Source: Zygaena filipendulae (taxonomy: Eukaryota > Arthropoda > Insecta > Lepidoptera > Zygaenidae). Taken from it: a stretch of 64,000 nt of DNA. The notes below the pieces were generated by a model that saw only the letters and a list, made by a program, of their open reading frames with translations, did not search any database and had not been told where the DNA came from. Positions within the stretch are counted from its first letter, which is position 1, and the number at the start of each line of letters is the position of its first letter. Both the position numbers and the translations under genes were made by a program. Location of the stretch: the NCBI GenBank assembly GCA_907165275.2, contig OU015660.1, forward strand, positions 4,466,501-4,530,500, read 5' to 3'. Of this stretch, positions 39,338 to 52,106 are shown piece by piece.

Positions 39338-39425
39338 AAAGTGCACCCCCACCGGGAATCGAACCCGGAACCTTTTGATTAGTAGTAGCAAGGTGACCTA
39401 GTACGCCAATCGGTTCGTCATAGTT
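39338..39425 (-). repeat. tRNA-derived SINE head
   Basis: The minus strand reads GATTGGCGTACTAGGTCAC... then GGTTCCGGGTTCGATTCCCG. The second block is a consensus B box (GGTTCGATTCC) and the first an A-box-like stretch (TGGCGTACTAGG), about 45 bases apart. The body does not fold as an intact tRNA and lacks a convincing acceptor stem, so this is a SINE promoter rather than a tRNA gene. Confidence 0.6.
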
Positions 39426-40929
39426 ATTTTATCATATTTTCAGTTTTCATAATAAATAGGTAGGTAACGGTCATTTTTAGAATGTTGGTATTGAAGAGCT
39501 AATTATAAGAATCGGTTCAGTAATTTCATTAACCCCTACACATACAAAGAAACATAGTAGTATACCTATTAGATAAGTCCTTTCAATATTAGTGTAGAAG
39601 TATCAAGTCCAATTTTCCGCGTAACATCAGTGTTTACAACTGTAGGATTTTGAAAATTGTCACATTTTTTAAGTGACAGGATTCATTAGACCGGCTTTAA
39701 TTAATAATTAGCAGTTGGTGCTTCTGTTAATAATTATTTTGTAAGTGATGAACGACTTGTTCGATTAAGATCATATTCAAACTGTATATTTGTTCCACCA
39801 CACAATAGCTATGTACATATGTTAGAAGTTTCTGAGGGAGTTCCGAAATACTCGCGGGCAAATATGTGGAAAATAACTAATATTTAACTGAGTAAAAATA
39901 AACATATTATACAACGTGTTAATGAATTAACTGAAAACCTAATACACCCCATTTAAAAAAATAAACAATAATATGATTAAAATATATTTTATGTCGAAAA
40001 AATTTATACTTTAAAAGTTATTCAAGATTAGTTTGGAGGTGACCTATCTACGAAATTCCAAGCGCTACGACCGCGCCTACCGGTTCGAATTTTTTTTCTG
40101 CGGGCGGCGTATGTCTCAAATATTGTATTATAAATAATTTAGACATGGGCTAGTAAAAATGAAAAAATATAACCTATATTAAAACATGGTGCGATCGATT
40201 CGCTAGTCGATTCTGAGCAAACTACTTTCTAGTTTTTAGTTAATTCATTAACACGTTGTATAGTTCAATAAAAACGTTTTTCGAAATTCATTTCAAACTG
40301 GATAAACGCTTTACTTTGACTGTTTTTCATTAATAAATTCTCAAACAGTAGCCTTCGCAATTACCCAGGATACAAATAAAAAAATAACATAATGCTTATA
40401 AATTGAGTCATTATAAATTTATAACTTGGTAGGTAAGTATTTTGCCGAGGCGTCAAACCGCTTTATAATAGCACCTATTAAATTATTGTAAGAAAACGCT
40501 GTTGAAATTATATATACGTACCAACAAACAAAACGAACAATAAGTAGGTAACTGAAAAGTGAGGCAATTGACTTTCAACTTTATCCTGGGGTATGAAAAG
40601 TTTATTCATGACTGAATACATCTGGTTACATAAGCTGATGCACTTGTTTGCGAGTGAATATTATATTCTATCAATACCTATAATATTATAATATCGTGTT
40701 TTTGAGTTATAAAAGTAACAATCTACTCAAATTGCTTTAAAATATTTTTAACGTAAACTGAAATTGTATACATACTGCAAAAAATATCGAGATTAATTTA
40801 TTCTTAGTTAACGTTAACGCTATATTTTTCTATATTATTATTTTATAGATAATTATTACTTATAGCATGGAGAATAATCATTGACAGTAAAAGAAATTCC
40901 GGTTTCCTAGCTATTTTACTCGATTAATG

Positions 40930-41381
40930 TGCAGATTATCTGGGGGCACGGTAGTGCTCTCGCCAAGACGAGCCAAGCGAAGCGGGAGCACTATCTATCT
41001 TTTCTCGAAGCCCTTCGTCGTTTTTTTGAACCATTATAACTTGAGTTCGGATTATATCAGATAAACGAATTTATTGAGATATGTTGTCAATAGCGGATTT
41101 ATCAAACATATAAAATTTTAATTGCATAGCTCTTATACTTTAGATTTTATTGATATCTAAAAAACCCTGATTTCGTCACTGACTCACTGATGATCATCAA
41201 AATTCTTAGGGTATTTCCTAAAGTCCTATAAAGCTGAAATTTGGCATGTAAGCTAGTATTAGTAGGTACACAAACAACAAACAAATTATAAAACTTGTAA
41301 CTTTTATCCCCCAACCCCTTAAACTAGGGGATGGAAGTGTGTATGAGAATTTCGTAATTTTGACTTACAAAAAGAAATGAA
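40930..41381 (+). repeat. Dispersed repeat bordering the foldback element
   Basis: The segments GCCAAGCGAAGCGGGAGCAC and CTGACTCACTGATGATCATC then AAAGCTGAAATTTGGCATGT are ones I recall as recurrent in moth genomes. The class is unknown and the borders uncertain. Confidence 0.45.
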
Positions 41382-41693
41382 ATCCCACCAAAAACATTTT
41401 CATATAAAATGATGCCAAGACGAGTTCATATGATGGGCACTGTCAAAAGTTATTAGATCTCATGTAGAGCCAAGCTTATAACTTTACACACCCTAACTCT
41501 ACAAGGCCTAACTTCAAAATGGCCAAGCCACATATTCTGACTAAGATGTAGATTTTGTGAAGTTAGGCCTTGTAGAGTTAGGGTGTGTAGAGTTATAAAC
41601 TTGGCTCTACATGAGATCTGATAACTTTTTGACAGTGCCAGTCATATGGACTCGTCTTGGCATCATTTTACATGAAAATGTTTTTGGTGGGAT
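41382..41693. mobile_element. Foldback element, 312 bp
   Basis: ATCCCACCAAAAACATTTTC at the left end and its reverse complement at the right end continue inward for about 130 bp with few mismatches. The arms run about 41382-41520 and 41553-41693, around a loop of roughly 30 bp. The surrounding DNA (about 41170-41380) resembles another common lepidopteran repeat (AAAGCTGAAATTTGGCATGT). Confidence 0.75.
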
Positions 41694-42329
41694 AATATTT
41701 ACTAAAATGCTATTTAAGTAAAGTTTCCAATCTGGGGCAAATTCTATGGAGTAAAAATCTTTCCCGGCAATTTATACAGAATGTTTCTTAAATCGGATTA
41801 TTTAGTCGTCAATCATTCATGCTTACATGTATCTAAGAAATAAATATATAAATAAATAAAAAATATGTTCCGATAAAATACAGAAAAAACTTAAAATATG
41901 AGTTTTCGCGTTGAATAAAGCGCCAGCGGCTGTAAGAGGCGTTGAATGACCTTTAACACATGATCCGTCATATTTCTTAGAAGATGGTTTGAACTAATAA
42001 TTTGAATTTGGTTAATATGTCAAAAATTTTAAGAAAAATGTAATATACTTAATATTTCAAGTTAGGGAACTGTATATTTTTTATCAGAATCGATTCAGTA
42101 GTTTAATGTAGAAAGTGATGAGTACCAATGACAAGAAAAACCTATATTAGTAAGGAAGACACACCAATTTTTTTAGGTTAGTGCCAGCCCTTGAAAATAG
42201 CCGACATCAAAAAAATAGTTGGTGTATCTACCTACTTAGGTAGACACCCACATTTGTTATTTCTCTCTTCCGAAGTTACTAACTACTTACTAGTACCTAC
42301 TACATGTTTATTTTTTTATCTTTATTTTT

Positions 42330-42500
42330 TAACTAACTATTCCCCCCAGTTTCACCCGGGTATATTTTGAAGTTCCCACGAGAATTCCGGGATAAAAATA
42401 ATCTTATGTGTTTTTCCGTACACCTGACCACTTGTATGAAAAATTTCATGATGATCGGTTGAGTTATCAAGGCGCGAAAGCGTAACAAACAGATTTAAAA
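42330..42500 (-). repeat. SINE-like repeat fragment
   Basis: Plus-strand CCCCCAGTTTCACCCGGGTA, GAGAATTCCGGGATAAAAAT and TCATGATGATCGGTTGAGTT, in the reverse orientation. Confidence 0.6.
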
Positions 42501-43039
42501 CTACTTTGCCCCTTAGTTCGAATCAGAACTGTGGATGGCAATTGACCTAGTTTGAATTCTATGCTTGGTTTAAACACCAAGTAAACAGTAAACAGTTAAA
42601 CACCCAGTATTTTGGGCATTTATGAATGTTTTTCGGGTTTTAATAGCTAAGCACCGGGTTTAACCCGGTTGATTTCCCATCTATACTCAAGGCGCTTTCC
42701 CTTAATATGTAGAATGGAAAGGATTCAATACTTACAACCTCTATAAAAGTTGAGCAAACTTAATCGGAAACCGAGTTGTACTTCTCTGGGATACTGTCCT
42801 AAGCACAAAACAGATAGAAGGGACATCAATTTAGTTTAATATTAAAACTAGTGTCGCCGACTGATTTTAGTACACAAAACTATTCCTCACTCATTAAAAT
42901 ACTCATCAACGTAACGAAATGTATTAAACGCCTTTAGTCATGTTATTGCTTTGTTACTGTTTTCAAAATTCACAATTTAGGACTATTGTAAAAAATATAA
43001 TTGGGATGCCAGCAAAGTTATTGTTGAAAATGTTAGAGC

Positions 43040-43400
43040 ATTTGCTCTAGCTTCCTTTGCGGAGCGCGGCGTACCTGCTTCTCCTTCATTGGCTCTCTAG
43101 TTTATATTATCTTCTCTGTGGCCCTAAGTACCTAACTATACTTACATAAAATTTTAATCGATCGCCATCCGAAATGCTGTTAAATCCGCCCCGCGTTCGG
43201 CAGAATTGATCAGAGGATCGGGACCGTCGGCGAAGCGTGTTGACAAATGATGGTAGCGGCCCGACACAATGCACCCCGCGAATTCTTTTGTTGTAGCCGT
43301 ACCCTGTTTTTGTATGGACACTGATGTTTCTGTAACGCGACGTGTCCGCCGCACGGAAGATGGGACAGAACGTGACGGTTTGTCCGAGTTCTTTTTTTTT
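43040..43400. promoter_or_regulatory. Candidate regulatory island in the Scr-ftz interval
   Basis: Unique GC-rich sequence (CCGAAATGCTGTTAAATCCG, CGGGACCGTCGGCGAAGCGT, GTGTCCGCCGCACGGAAGAT) midway between the two genes. It lacks repeat hallmarks, and its short open frames overlap on both strands without family features. Confidence 0.3.
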
Positions 43401-44924
43401 GCTCGATCGATTGTTCGATTTATTTATTCGTTCTATTGATATAGGTATGTTTCGAGCTGCATACTATACATATGTACAGTGTACACCAAGTATCTTATTT
43501 TTATTCCATAATCAGACAGCATGCTACTGAGGAGTTTGCTGCGTACTATACCAGACTAAGAAGCTGCGAAAGGCGAAATTTTGTTTGTGCTTTCATGATT
43601 ACTGCAATTTTATTAACATCAAAAAGAACCACACATAAAGGTCAAATTTAACTTGTAATAAAATATTTAACTTTAAGTTTAACTAAGGTGATTTTATTAG
43701 GTATATAAACACAATATTTACCAAGGTATATAGAAGAAGATATAAGTCAAATATTCTCAATTTTCTGTCTTAAAGGTTCTAATATAAAGAAACTTTAATT
43801 TATGCCCAGGATTTGAATAAGTATTTTTTTTAGAATCTAAGGCTAATGGCCGTCTATTTTACCTCAAAATTCACAAGCATTACCAATAATCAAAACAAAA
43901 AGTAACTTAAATAAGTTCCTATACTTTCCTCAAAATTTTTAACAGTTAAAATGTAGATTCCATGCCATCAAACGTAAGCGATCGTACGTAGCAGACCAAT
44001 TTAGAAAACATTTCACTTTAAGTACTTGTTATCAACAGAATGTAAAGACCATTCTTAATTTCTCTTCTACATATTATTATCAATGGCTTGTTAAATAAAT
44101 TATGATGTAATTTATGAGTACAGATAAACGCCACTTTGAAGTGATCGTAACATTCCTTGAGCGTGGCAAATGGTAATAGGTAGGTATATTATGTTCTTTA
44201 GTCATTTTGATAACAATTTGATGTATTAATGTAGAAAGACCCACCTGTCTATCTAGATCTTTCTACGGTTTTATGAGATTTGTTGGAAAAAATTTGTGAG
44301 AGTTGAATTTTCATCAGATCATAAACAGATTTTATATGGATCAACACCTTTTAAATATTGATATTTTATATATGTACCAAAGTCTTTGTTATCATAAATA
44401 GATTATATATAAGTAAAATTATCACTTGCCTAACTAAAGTTAGGTAGGTACGCACAGATAAACCTAGGTTAACTATACTATAAGGGAACAAGGAACCTCA
44501 GTTTTTTGACATCGCCTAAAATCACCTAAAATTAAGTTAATAAAGGGTTTTCGATACCCACACATCACTAATCACACAAGCCTAGTACAGTCATAACTTC
44601 CAGTTACCTCTTTTACGAACTAAATAGGGCCTTGATTCACTATGACCATAACAAGTCGCATCACGAAATTATTTTTCCGACGTTTTCAAAGAAGTTTCAC
44701 TTTAAATAAACGAGGTTGTAAAACAACAACAAGATTTATCGTTTGTTATGAAAGGTACTCATGAAAACCAAAAAACCGAGCCTAAATACGACTATCTTTG
44801 CAGTTGCCATTACTAAAGAGTTCCAGTGGCAATATTCCGGCTCCATCTTTAGATCAAAATCATCTTAATTATGTAATATAAAGTACCTATATAAAAAAAA
44901 CTTTCTCAAATTCGACTGTGCTAT

Positions 44925-45105
44925 CATTTGCCATCAGACAGTTCCAGCCCCTACATCTCGCTGTCATCATCCGATGAGATCGATGGTAACTACGTTGCAT
45001 TGTCATTGAACATACATAAGTAAAAAGGATGCCAAATTTCATCGCAATCAGATACCAGCAAGTGGTTGAAAATGGTTTGCAAAATTTGATGAAAAACGCG
45101 TACAA
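44925..45105 (+). repeat. Dispersed repeat fragment
   Basis: TCGCTGTCATCATCCGATGA then CATTGTCATTGAACATACAT and AATTTCATCGCAATCAGATA. I recall this order from repeats common in Lepidoptera, probably part of a LINE. The open frames in it do not make a protein. Confidence 0.45.
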
Positions 45106-46107
45106 TTAACGTATGAATATTTCAAATTAATACAAAGCTTATGAAAATAGTATTCTATAGAATAATATTATTTTTTTGTCATTGTTTAGAATTGTGTCAA
45201 CTTGTATGCTCTGTAGGGCAAGAAATGTTGTTGGTTATAGTGAATCAAGGACTTAGAAATATCTCTATATTAGTTTAATAACCTTACATCCAAAATTAGT
45301 CTATTATGATTTCGACTTTAATACACACCGTGTACAAGGTTGAAATTTCAATGTAATAATGTGAGCTTAAAATAACACTGTTAATGAGATGGTGGTAGGT
45401 AGCACCAGAACTCATTTTGAGGTTCACTTTATGAATAAAAATCGGACATCTTATCTCAAAATTATGTCTGGGATATCAAATTTTATATACCTACTTACAA
45501 TGTACTTGTTTTTCTTATATTTTAATCATATGAATTTCGGTACTTTTAGGAGAATTCTTTGTTGCAAAATAAAAAGTAAGTATTATATTTGTCACTCAAA
45601 AATAAGGTTTTTAAAATCCGTACAGTATGTTCCGGAGATATATAAATCTGCAAACAAATTCTTTCGCTTTATCAGGTATATTAATATAGATTTATAATAT
45701 CAATACTACATTTATAAATAGGTAGCCATATCGAATCATTTAAAAGTAATTTAAATAAAACCAAAAATTCTCTCGCATTGTACAAAAAAAAATCGACACT
45801 CTTATTTCTAGGATGAATCACTAATTCTCTTATTGAAATTCAATATTGTAGGTATATCGCATGTTATAAGTAGACACGTACAAATACTATCGCGGTATTC
45901 AAATATCCATTAAGAGGTTTCTTTTGATCCCGATTTCTATGAGCTCCATCTCGATCGACATTTGGATTAATTACACATGCCATTCATCGCGTCGACTTAT
46001 ACAATGTGCCCATGGTTGGGCTACGAGTGACTTGGGCAACCATTTCTTGGGTAACATTCAGGTGAGCTGTACTTATGGATTTGTTCATAATATAAAATAA
46101 GTAAGTC

Positions 46108-46292
46108 ATGTATCATAAATGCGAAAGTGAGTTTGATTGTTTGTTTGTGATACGCTTTCACGTCTTGACGATCGTGAAATTTTGCATGCACGTTGTCAGG
46201 GATACAGAAAAGGACATAGGGTACTTTTTAACCTGGTATTCCCGCGGAAACCCTAAAATTGCCGTAGGTAAAACCGCAGGGAACAGCTATTT
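46108..46292 (+). repeat. SINE-like repeat fragment
   Basis: CATAAATGCGAAAGTGAGTT, GCACGTTGTCAGGGATACAG and AAAACCGCAGGGAACAGCTA. The 62-codon frame in it is not a gene. Confidence 0.6.
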
Positions 46293-46438
46293 TTAAGATA
46301 TAAAAAGGCACATATTTAAAAAACTATTTATCACGTCACGGTCCTGAGTCTAACACATTACGTATCTACCATTTACCTACAGTAACTACTACGGTAACTT
46401 GTAGATGGTTGGATTATATATCGCATAATATAATTACA

Positions 46439-46580
46439 CTAGCTGTGCCCCGCGCTTTCACCCGCGTGAGTTTCGGAATTCCCTCTTTACCAAAGACATT
46501 CTATATAATAATGCTCCTTACTCTATATAACATCAGCTGAAAGACCCCTCAAAATTAGCCCAACCGTTTCGGAGATTCGG
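46439..46580 (-). repeat. SINE-like repeat fragment
   Basis: CTAGCTGTGCCCCGCGCTTT on the plus strand marks the family 3' end; it then decays past ATAACATCAGCTGAAAGACC. Confidence 0.6.
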
Positions 46581-48286
46581 AATTCCCGCAAGAACTCCAA
46601 ACTTAATTTATTCTTCTTCTCCTTACAATACCAAACACAACAAAAAACAATTTAGGTAGCGAAATTGGTCCATCAGTTCACGCGTGATGCCGTGACCAAG
46701 GGAAATAGGGATTTATTTTTATATACCTATACGAGAATATAGATAGATATATTATACCATATAAAATTACAGTGAAGCTAATCTATATTAAATTGATTGC
46801 GATCAAAGACATTCTATATAATAAAGGATTGCGATGAAGAAAATATGTAGATAGCACAAAATAATAATGATTTAACTTATCGCAGTGGGTAGGTACACTA
46901 GTAGGTACTTTAAGACTTTAGAGTATTTTAAACATATTGCAGAATAGGTCAGAGAAATTCTGAAAAATCCTGTATTTACTGCCGAACTTAAGACGGAACG
47001 GCCGGGACCGGGGGGAAGGAGCTTGACACTTCGGGCTAGTCACATTTGCACCATTTATATCGCCGCAGCAGTAAAGAAAAAGTGTTGAGAAAAAATCCTT
47101 CGAAAATCTTAACGCTCAGTAATGAGGTGAAGAACTCAAGATGAAATTATTATATCAAGAATTATCATTTGTAAACTAAAATAAACTGATAGTAGGTAGG
47201 TACATACCCAACAATATTATAACCTCTACATTGACAGTGAAATTTTTCACAGTTTTTTACCTAGCCTATGATTGCACTGTAATTATTCTAAAAAAAATTA
47301 TTGTTATTTTTTATATAAAATATTGTAAAAGACTCACGATTTAAATATAAACATTTGAAGTACAAATCTAACTCTAGCAGCCATCTTGATTTAACTGGCC
47401 ACTGCGCAAGTGTGAATCTGCTGTCAAAATTTGAAGTTTCCCCTGAACAAGGGAGGATTTACTATCTCTTTCTGACATCTTTTGTTTGCCATATTTGTCT
47501 CACTTTTGCGAAATCTATTGTTGTCCACTATTCAATTGGCATGAGGGTTGACTATCGAACTGGGGAAAGGATATGAGTGAAGTTAGTTGTAGGTAGATTT
47601 ATTTGGCAAACTATTATTTAGTTGAAACTAAAAGAACCTAGTGAACTAGTAATTACACACTGCAAAATCTGGAGGGCATTCAAACAAAATAACGGAATAT
47701 AAAATTTCATTTGTCAAGTTAAAGTAAGAGTTTATGTTAAACTTATAATAATTTATGGTAGGTATTTCAACTTTTATTTAAATGGCGCAACCAAATCTGT
47801 AGGTTATTGTATACAATACATATCACACACAATCACACAAAAAAGTCAAGACAAATTTCAGAGATTTATTTATATTTTTACTTAACTTTTGGTATTTTTA
47901 GAATAATTATTATTAGTGGGAATGGATTATATTGTGAGTTCTTTTTTCAGTTAGTCATAGCAAAATATTTAACGTTGTCAAAATATGTCAAAATTGCTGT
48001 CAACATTTATTGAATATGACGGTCCCCAGGGATCAATGAACCATTACTGACTTGCAAAAACAGTTGTTAAAGATGAAACCCTTTACATAAAAAGAGTTCT
48101 TAAAATGGTAATATTTTTTTTGAAATCATTGTTACCTTCATATTGTTTAGAGACGCCATGGAAAACGGGAGTCGGTTTCTTTAATAGGATTAGGTAACAA
48201 CTTAAAGTGTACGGATACATGTTTTTAGGGATACTTTTGTTGTTTAGAAACGTAACTTGCAAACGATTCGCAAATTTACCTGCTTT

Positions 48287-49574
48287 TTAACCGACTTCCA
48301 AAAAGGAGGAGGTTCTATGTTCGATTGTATGTATGTTTTTTTTTTTTTTTTTTATGTATGTTCACCGATTACTCGAAGACGGTTGGACCGATTTGAAAAA
48401 TTCTTTTTTTGTTTGAAAGGGTTTACTCCCAATTAGGTCCCATTGCCACCAAGTCGGGATCTGATGATGGGATCTTGGAGAAATCGAGGGAACTCTTCAA
48501 AAATTATAGGCACACCTATAGCGATTTGGGTATTTTTTATAGTAAATCGTTCATTTGCTGATGAAAAGCAAAATTTTAAGAAGTGGAACTGATGATGAAG
48601 ACCACGGATGGTCATCAGAACTACTTCACTATAATACCTATTTCATGGGTTCTGATTGGAGCGATTTCAAAAATTGTTTTTTTGTTTGAAAGGGGATACT
48701 CCCAAATCGATTCCATTGTCACCAAATTGAGATCTGATGATGGGATCTTGGAGTAATTGAGGGAACTCTTCAAAAATTATAGGTACACCTATAGCGATTT
48801 TTGTATTTTTTATAGTAAATCGTTTATTTGCTTTCGGAAAGCAAAATTTGAAGAAGTGGAACTGATGATGAAGACCGCAGATGGTCATCGGAACTACTAA
48901 ATAACAGGTATTTCACAGATTCCGATTCGTTAACTTTAATGTGGTTTCTAAACAATTTTTGTTCGTCACAATGTATATGGTGAAGTGGAACTGATGGTGG
49001 TGTACCAGCAGAACTCCTCAAAAATTAACGTCCCTGCATCGGGAAAAGCAATATTTTGTAAAAGGTTATGAGCAGTTGACAGTAGGCTATTGTAACTTAG
49101 ATAAATTACAAACCGACTCACTAAAAAGCAAGAAATAAACAAATTTTTAACAAAAAAATTAAAACCGACTTCCAAAAACACAAATCTAAAAAAGCTAAAA
49201 ATAAAAAGCTAAAAATAACAAAATACCGATTTAATCCAAAAGACAAAAACACACGTAATATTATTATTGGTTTGTGCTACCACTGATCGGTATGAAGTCG
49301 GTGACAAGCCAAATATGGAGGGGGTAGATGGGCTAAGTCGACTCCTGCCACCAGCTCTTCGTGAGCAAAACAACTCAAGTGGGCAGACACCAGCGGGCTT
49401 GTCACCGAATTCAAACCGATCAGTGGTAGCACAAACCAATAATAATATTACGTGTGTTTTTGTCTTTTGGATTAAATCGGTATTTTGTTATTTTTAGCTT
49501 TTTATTTTTAGCTTTTTTAGATTTGTGTTTTTGGAAGTCGGTTTTAATTTTTTTGTTAAAAATTTGTTTTTTAT
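48287..49574 (+). mobile_element. Hairpin-ended 'accgacttcc' element, copy 1
   Basis: The order is: head TTAACCGACTTCCAAAAAGG; a T-run; two roughly 260-bp direct units beginning TTTGTTTGAAAGGG and containing ATCTGATGATGGGATCTTGG; a shorter third unit; and a large palindrome. The palindrome arms are 49132-49310 and 49396-49574, about 179 bp each with an 85-bp loop. The arms contain the head sequence again (ACCGACTTCC / GGAAGTCGGT). Short open frames on both strands give near-identical peptides simply because of the palindrome. No transposase is encoded. Confidence 0.8.
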
Positions 49575-49786
49575 TTATATAATTTTTTTTTGCCTTACAG
49601 CGAAATATTAGTAATTTTTAAAAGATGAATTTGAATTTTTAGTGAAGATTGTACAAAACGTGTGCCTTTCGGGGACCTCCTACTCCTTCTGCTGTTCTAT
49701 GTAGGTAGGTATGTAAAACCAACGCAAAAATGATCATATTTTTTCCCAAAATAAAATATTTTATTACCTTTCCTAAGTTGTAATTT

Positions 49787-51278
49787 TTAACCGACTTCTA
49801 AAAAGGAGGAGGTTCTATGTTCGATTGTATGTATGTTTTTTTTTTTTTTTTTTTATGTATGTTCACCGATTACTCGAAGACGGTTGGACCGATTTGGAAA
49901 ATTCTTTTTTTGTTTGAAAGGGTATACTCCCAATTAGGTCCCATTGCCACCAAGTCGGGATCTGATGATGGGATCTTGGAGAAATCGAGGGAACTCTTCA
50001 AAAATTATAGGCACACCTATAACGATTTGGGTATTTTTTATAGTTAATCGTTCATTTGCTTTTGAAAAGCTAAATTTGAAGAAGTGGAACTGATGATGAA
50101 GACCACAGATGATCATCGGAACTACTCAACAATAATACGTATTTCACGGATTCCAATTGGAGCGATTTCAAAAATTGTTTTTTTGTTTGAAAGGGGGTAC
50201 TCCCAAATTGATTCCATTGTCACCAAGTCGAGATCTGATGATGGAATCTTGGAGTAATCGAGGGAACTCTTCAAAAATTATAGGTAGCGATTTTTTGATT
50301 TTTTATAGTAAATCGTTTATTTGCTTTCGGAAAGTAAAATTTGAAGAAGTGGAACTGATGATGAAGACCACAGATGGTCATCAGAACTACTAAATAATAG
50401 GTATTTCACAGATTCCGATTCGTTAACTTTAATATGGTTTCTAAACAATTTATGCTCGTCACAATGTATATTGGAAGTGAAGTGGAACTGATGATGATGC
50501 ACCAGGAGAACTCCTCAATAATTAACGTCCCTGCGTCGGGAAAAGCAATATTTTGTAAAAGGTGATGAGCATTTCACATAAGGCTATTGCAACTTAGAGA
50601 AATTACAAACTAACCGCCGCACTCAGAGTCGACTTTAATGATTACTTAGTTAAGTATAGATTTTTAAAACAAAACTGCCGCAGTCAGACAAGATTAATAA
50701 ATTAATGTTAATTGGCATTTAACTAATTAAGTTGCGTCTCATTAAATGCCAATTAACATTAATTTACTGAACGTCTCTGATTGCGGCAGTTTTGTTTTAA
50801 AAATCTATACTTAACTAAGTTATCATTAAAGTCGACTCTGAGTGCGGCCGTAAGTCACTTAAAAGCGAGAAATAAACAAAATTTTAACAAAAAAATTAAA
50901 ACTGACTTCCAAAAAGACAAAACTAAAAATCTTAAAAATAAAACGCTAAAAATAACAACACTGATTTAATCCAAAAGACAAAAACACACGTAATATTATT
51001 ATTGGTTTGTGCTACCACTGATCGGTATGAAGTCGGTGACAAGCCAAATATGGAGGAGGTAGATGAGCTAAGTCGACTCCCACCATCAGCTCTTCGTGAG
51101 CAGGACAACCCAAGTGGGCAGACACCAGCGGGCTTGTCACCGAATTCAAACCGATTAGTGGTAGCACAAACCAATAATAATATTACGTGTGTTTTTGTCT
51201 TTTGGATTAAATCGGTGTTGTTATTTTTAGCGTTTTATTTTTAAGATTTTTAGTTTTGTGTTTTTGGAAGTCGGTTTT
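49787..51278 (+). mobile_element. Hairpin-ended 'accgacttcc' element, copy 2, carrying a nested MITE
   Basis: Same architecture and very similar sequence to copy 1, in the same orientation only about 210 bp away. The palindrome arms lie near 50898-51048 and 51129-51278. A 238-bp MITE (50611-50852) is inserted between the unit region and the palindrome, which accounts for most of its greater length. Confidence 0.8.
50611..50852. mobile_element. MITE with long inverted repeats, copy 1, nested in a repeat
   Basis: The ends are ACCGCCGCACTCAGAGTCGA and its reverse complement, flanked by TA. The inverted arms extend about 80 bp (through TTACTTAGTTAAGTATAGAT). A second inner inverted pair (TTAATGTTAATTGGCATTTAA) makes the element two nested hairpins. 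It interrupts the 'accgacttcc' element copy 2. It matches the copy at 55819-56061 almost throughout. Confidence 0.85.
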
Positions 51279-52039
51279 TCAGCTTAAATTTCTTGAATGT
51301 CCAATTAAAAATTGCAATAATCAGACTACATATAACTCACTTAAGAATTGAAACACTAACAAAAAGTCACATTTAACTAATACGGCGTTTAACAGCTAAT
51401 ACAAGTATGGCGGCTAGCGCATGACGCTATTATCCAAACTACGGCGGACGAAAGCGAACGGCTTTATTTGTATGAACGCTTTTTCCTGGCGCAACGCATG
51501 AGAATTTCTGCGAGATAACTCCTACTAACCGCAAGCCGCCGTTAAGGAACTTAGTTCCGATATCAAAACTAATAATGTACATGTATCAACCTATATATTA
51601 TACAATTTTAAACAAATATTATAAATAAGCAAAGTAAAATTTAATATTTCCTTAATTTGTCATTGCCATTATTGTAAATGAATAAAACTAAATAAACAAA
51701 GGTTAGTCCATAGTTACAGAATTTACTGTCTATCTTTGAAATTCAAAGTTTGAATTTCAATTTCACAGCGAATTCTAAATCAATTTCTATTGAACCCTAC
51801 GTTTTAAACACTGTTCCCGATGTAATGTTGTTACAGTGTACATTTCAGTTAAGATAGTTTAATCCTTAATATAATATACATAAAGTCTATTATGCATTAA
51901 ATAAGAAATAAAAACACTAAATACCATTCATTGCGCCGACAGCTTTCAAAGAATTCCAAAAAGAACTTTTAGTGGTTCTTATGTGCTGGTAAATAGGGCA
52001 TATTTTCGTAGTTCACATACCACAAACAGTTTCGTCATA

Positions 52040-52106
52040 CGGTGCAGCTGACAATGTACTATCATTAATCTTGCGAAATCAATCGATGGCTTATTCAGAA
52101 TATTGC
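52040..52106. promoter_or_regulatory. Duplicated 67-bp conserved block, left copy (3' of ftz)
   Basis: CGGTGCAG...CATTAATCTTGCGAAATC and AATCGATGGCTTATTC recur at 60836-60902. The reverse strand reads AGATTAAT, like known Extradenticle/Hox composite sites. It is about 4.3 kb from the ftz 3' end. No inverted ends or TE signature were seen around it. Confidence 0.45.

Larger units (their letters stand above)
35641..40929. other. Intergenic DNA between Scr and ftz
   Basis: Mostly A/T-rich low-complexity sequence, for example 36040-36120, with the SINE, LINE and tRNA-SINE fragments listed. Unique GC-richer patches at 37960-38160 and 38480-38640 are possible regulatory sequence. No gene was seen. 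Confidence 0.5.
43401..48286. other. Intergenic DNA between Scr and ftz, middle
   Basis: AT-rich, with repeat fragments at 44925, 46108 and 46439. The 102-codon frame at 45389-45697 is Phe/Tyr/Ile/Lys-rich, matches no family I know and has no codon-use signal, so it is not called a gene. Confidence 0.5.

Noticed and set aside
39338..39425. Intact tRNA gene
   Set aside because: B box is good but acceptor and anticodon stems do not form; fits a tRNA-derived SINE head.
45389..45697. 102-codon frame, Phe/Tyr/Lys-rich
   Set aside because: AT-rich chance frame; no motif, no splice context, no neighbour support.
49209..49497. Opposed short frames giving nearly the same peptide (MVCATTDR...) on both strands, also at 50932-51244
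   Set aside because: A direct consequence of the long palindrome; not a protein family.
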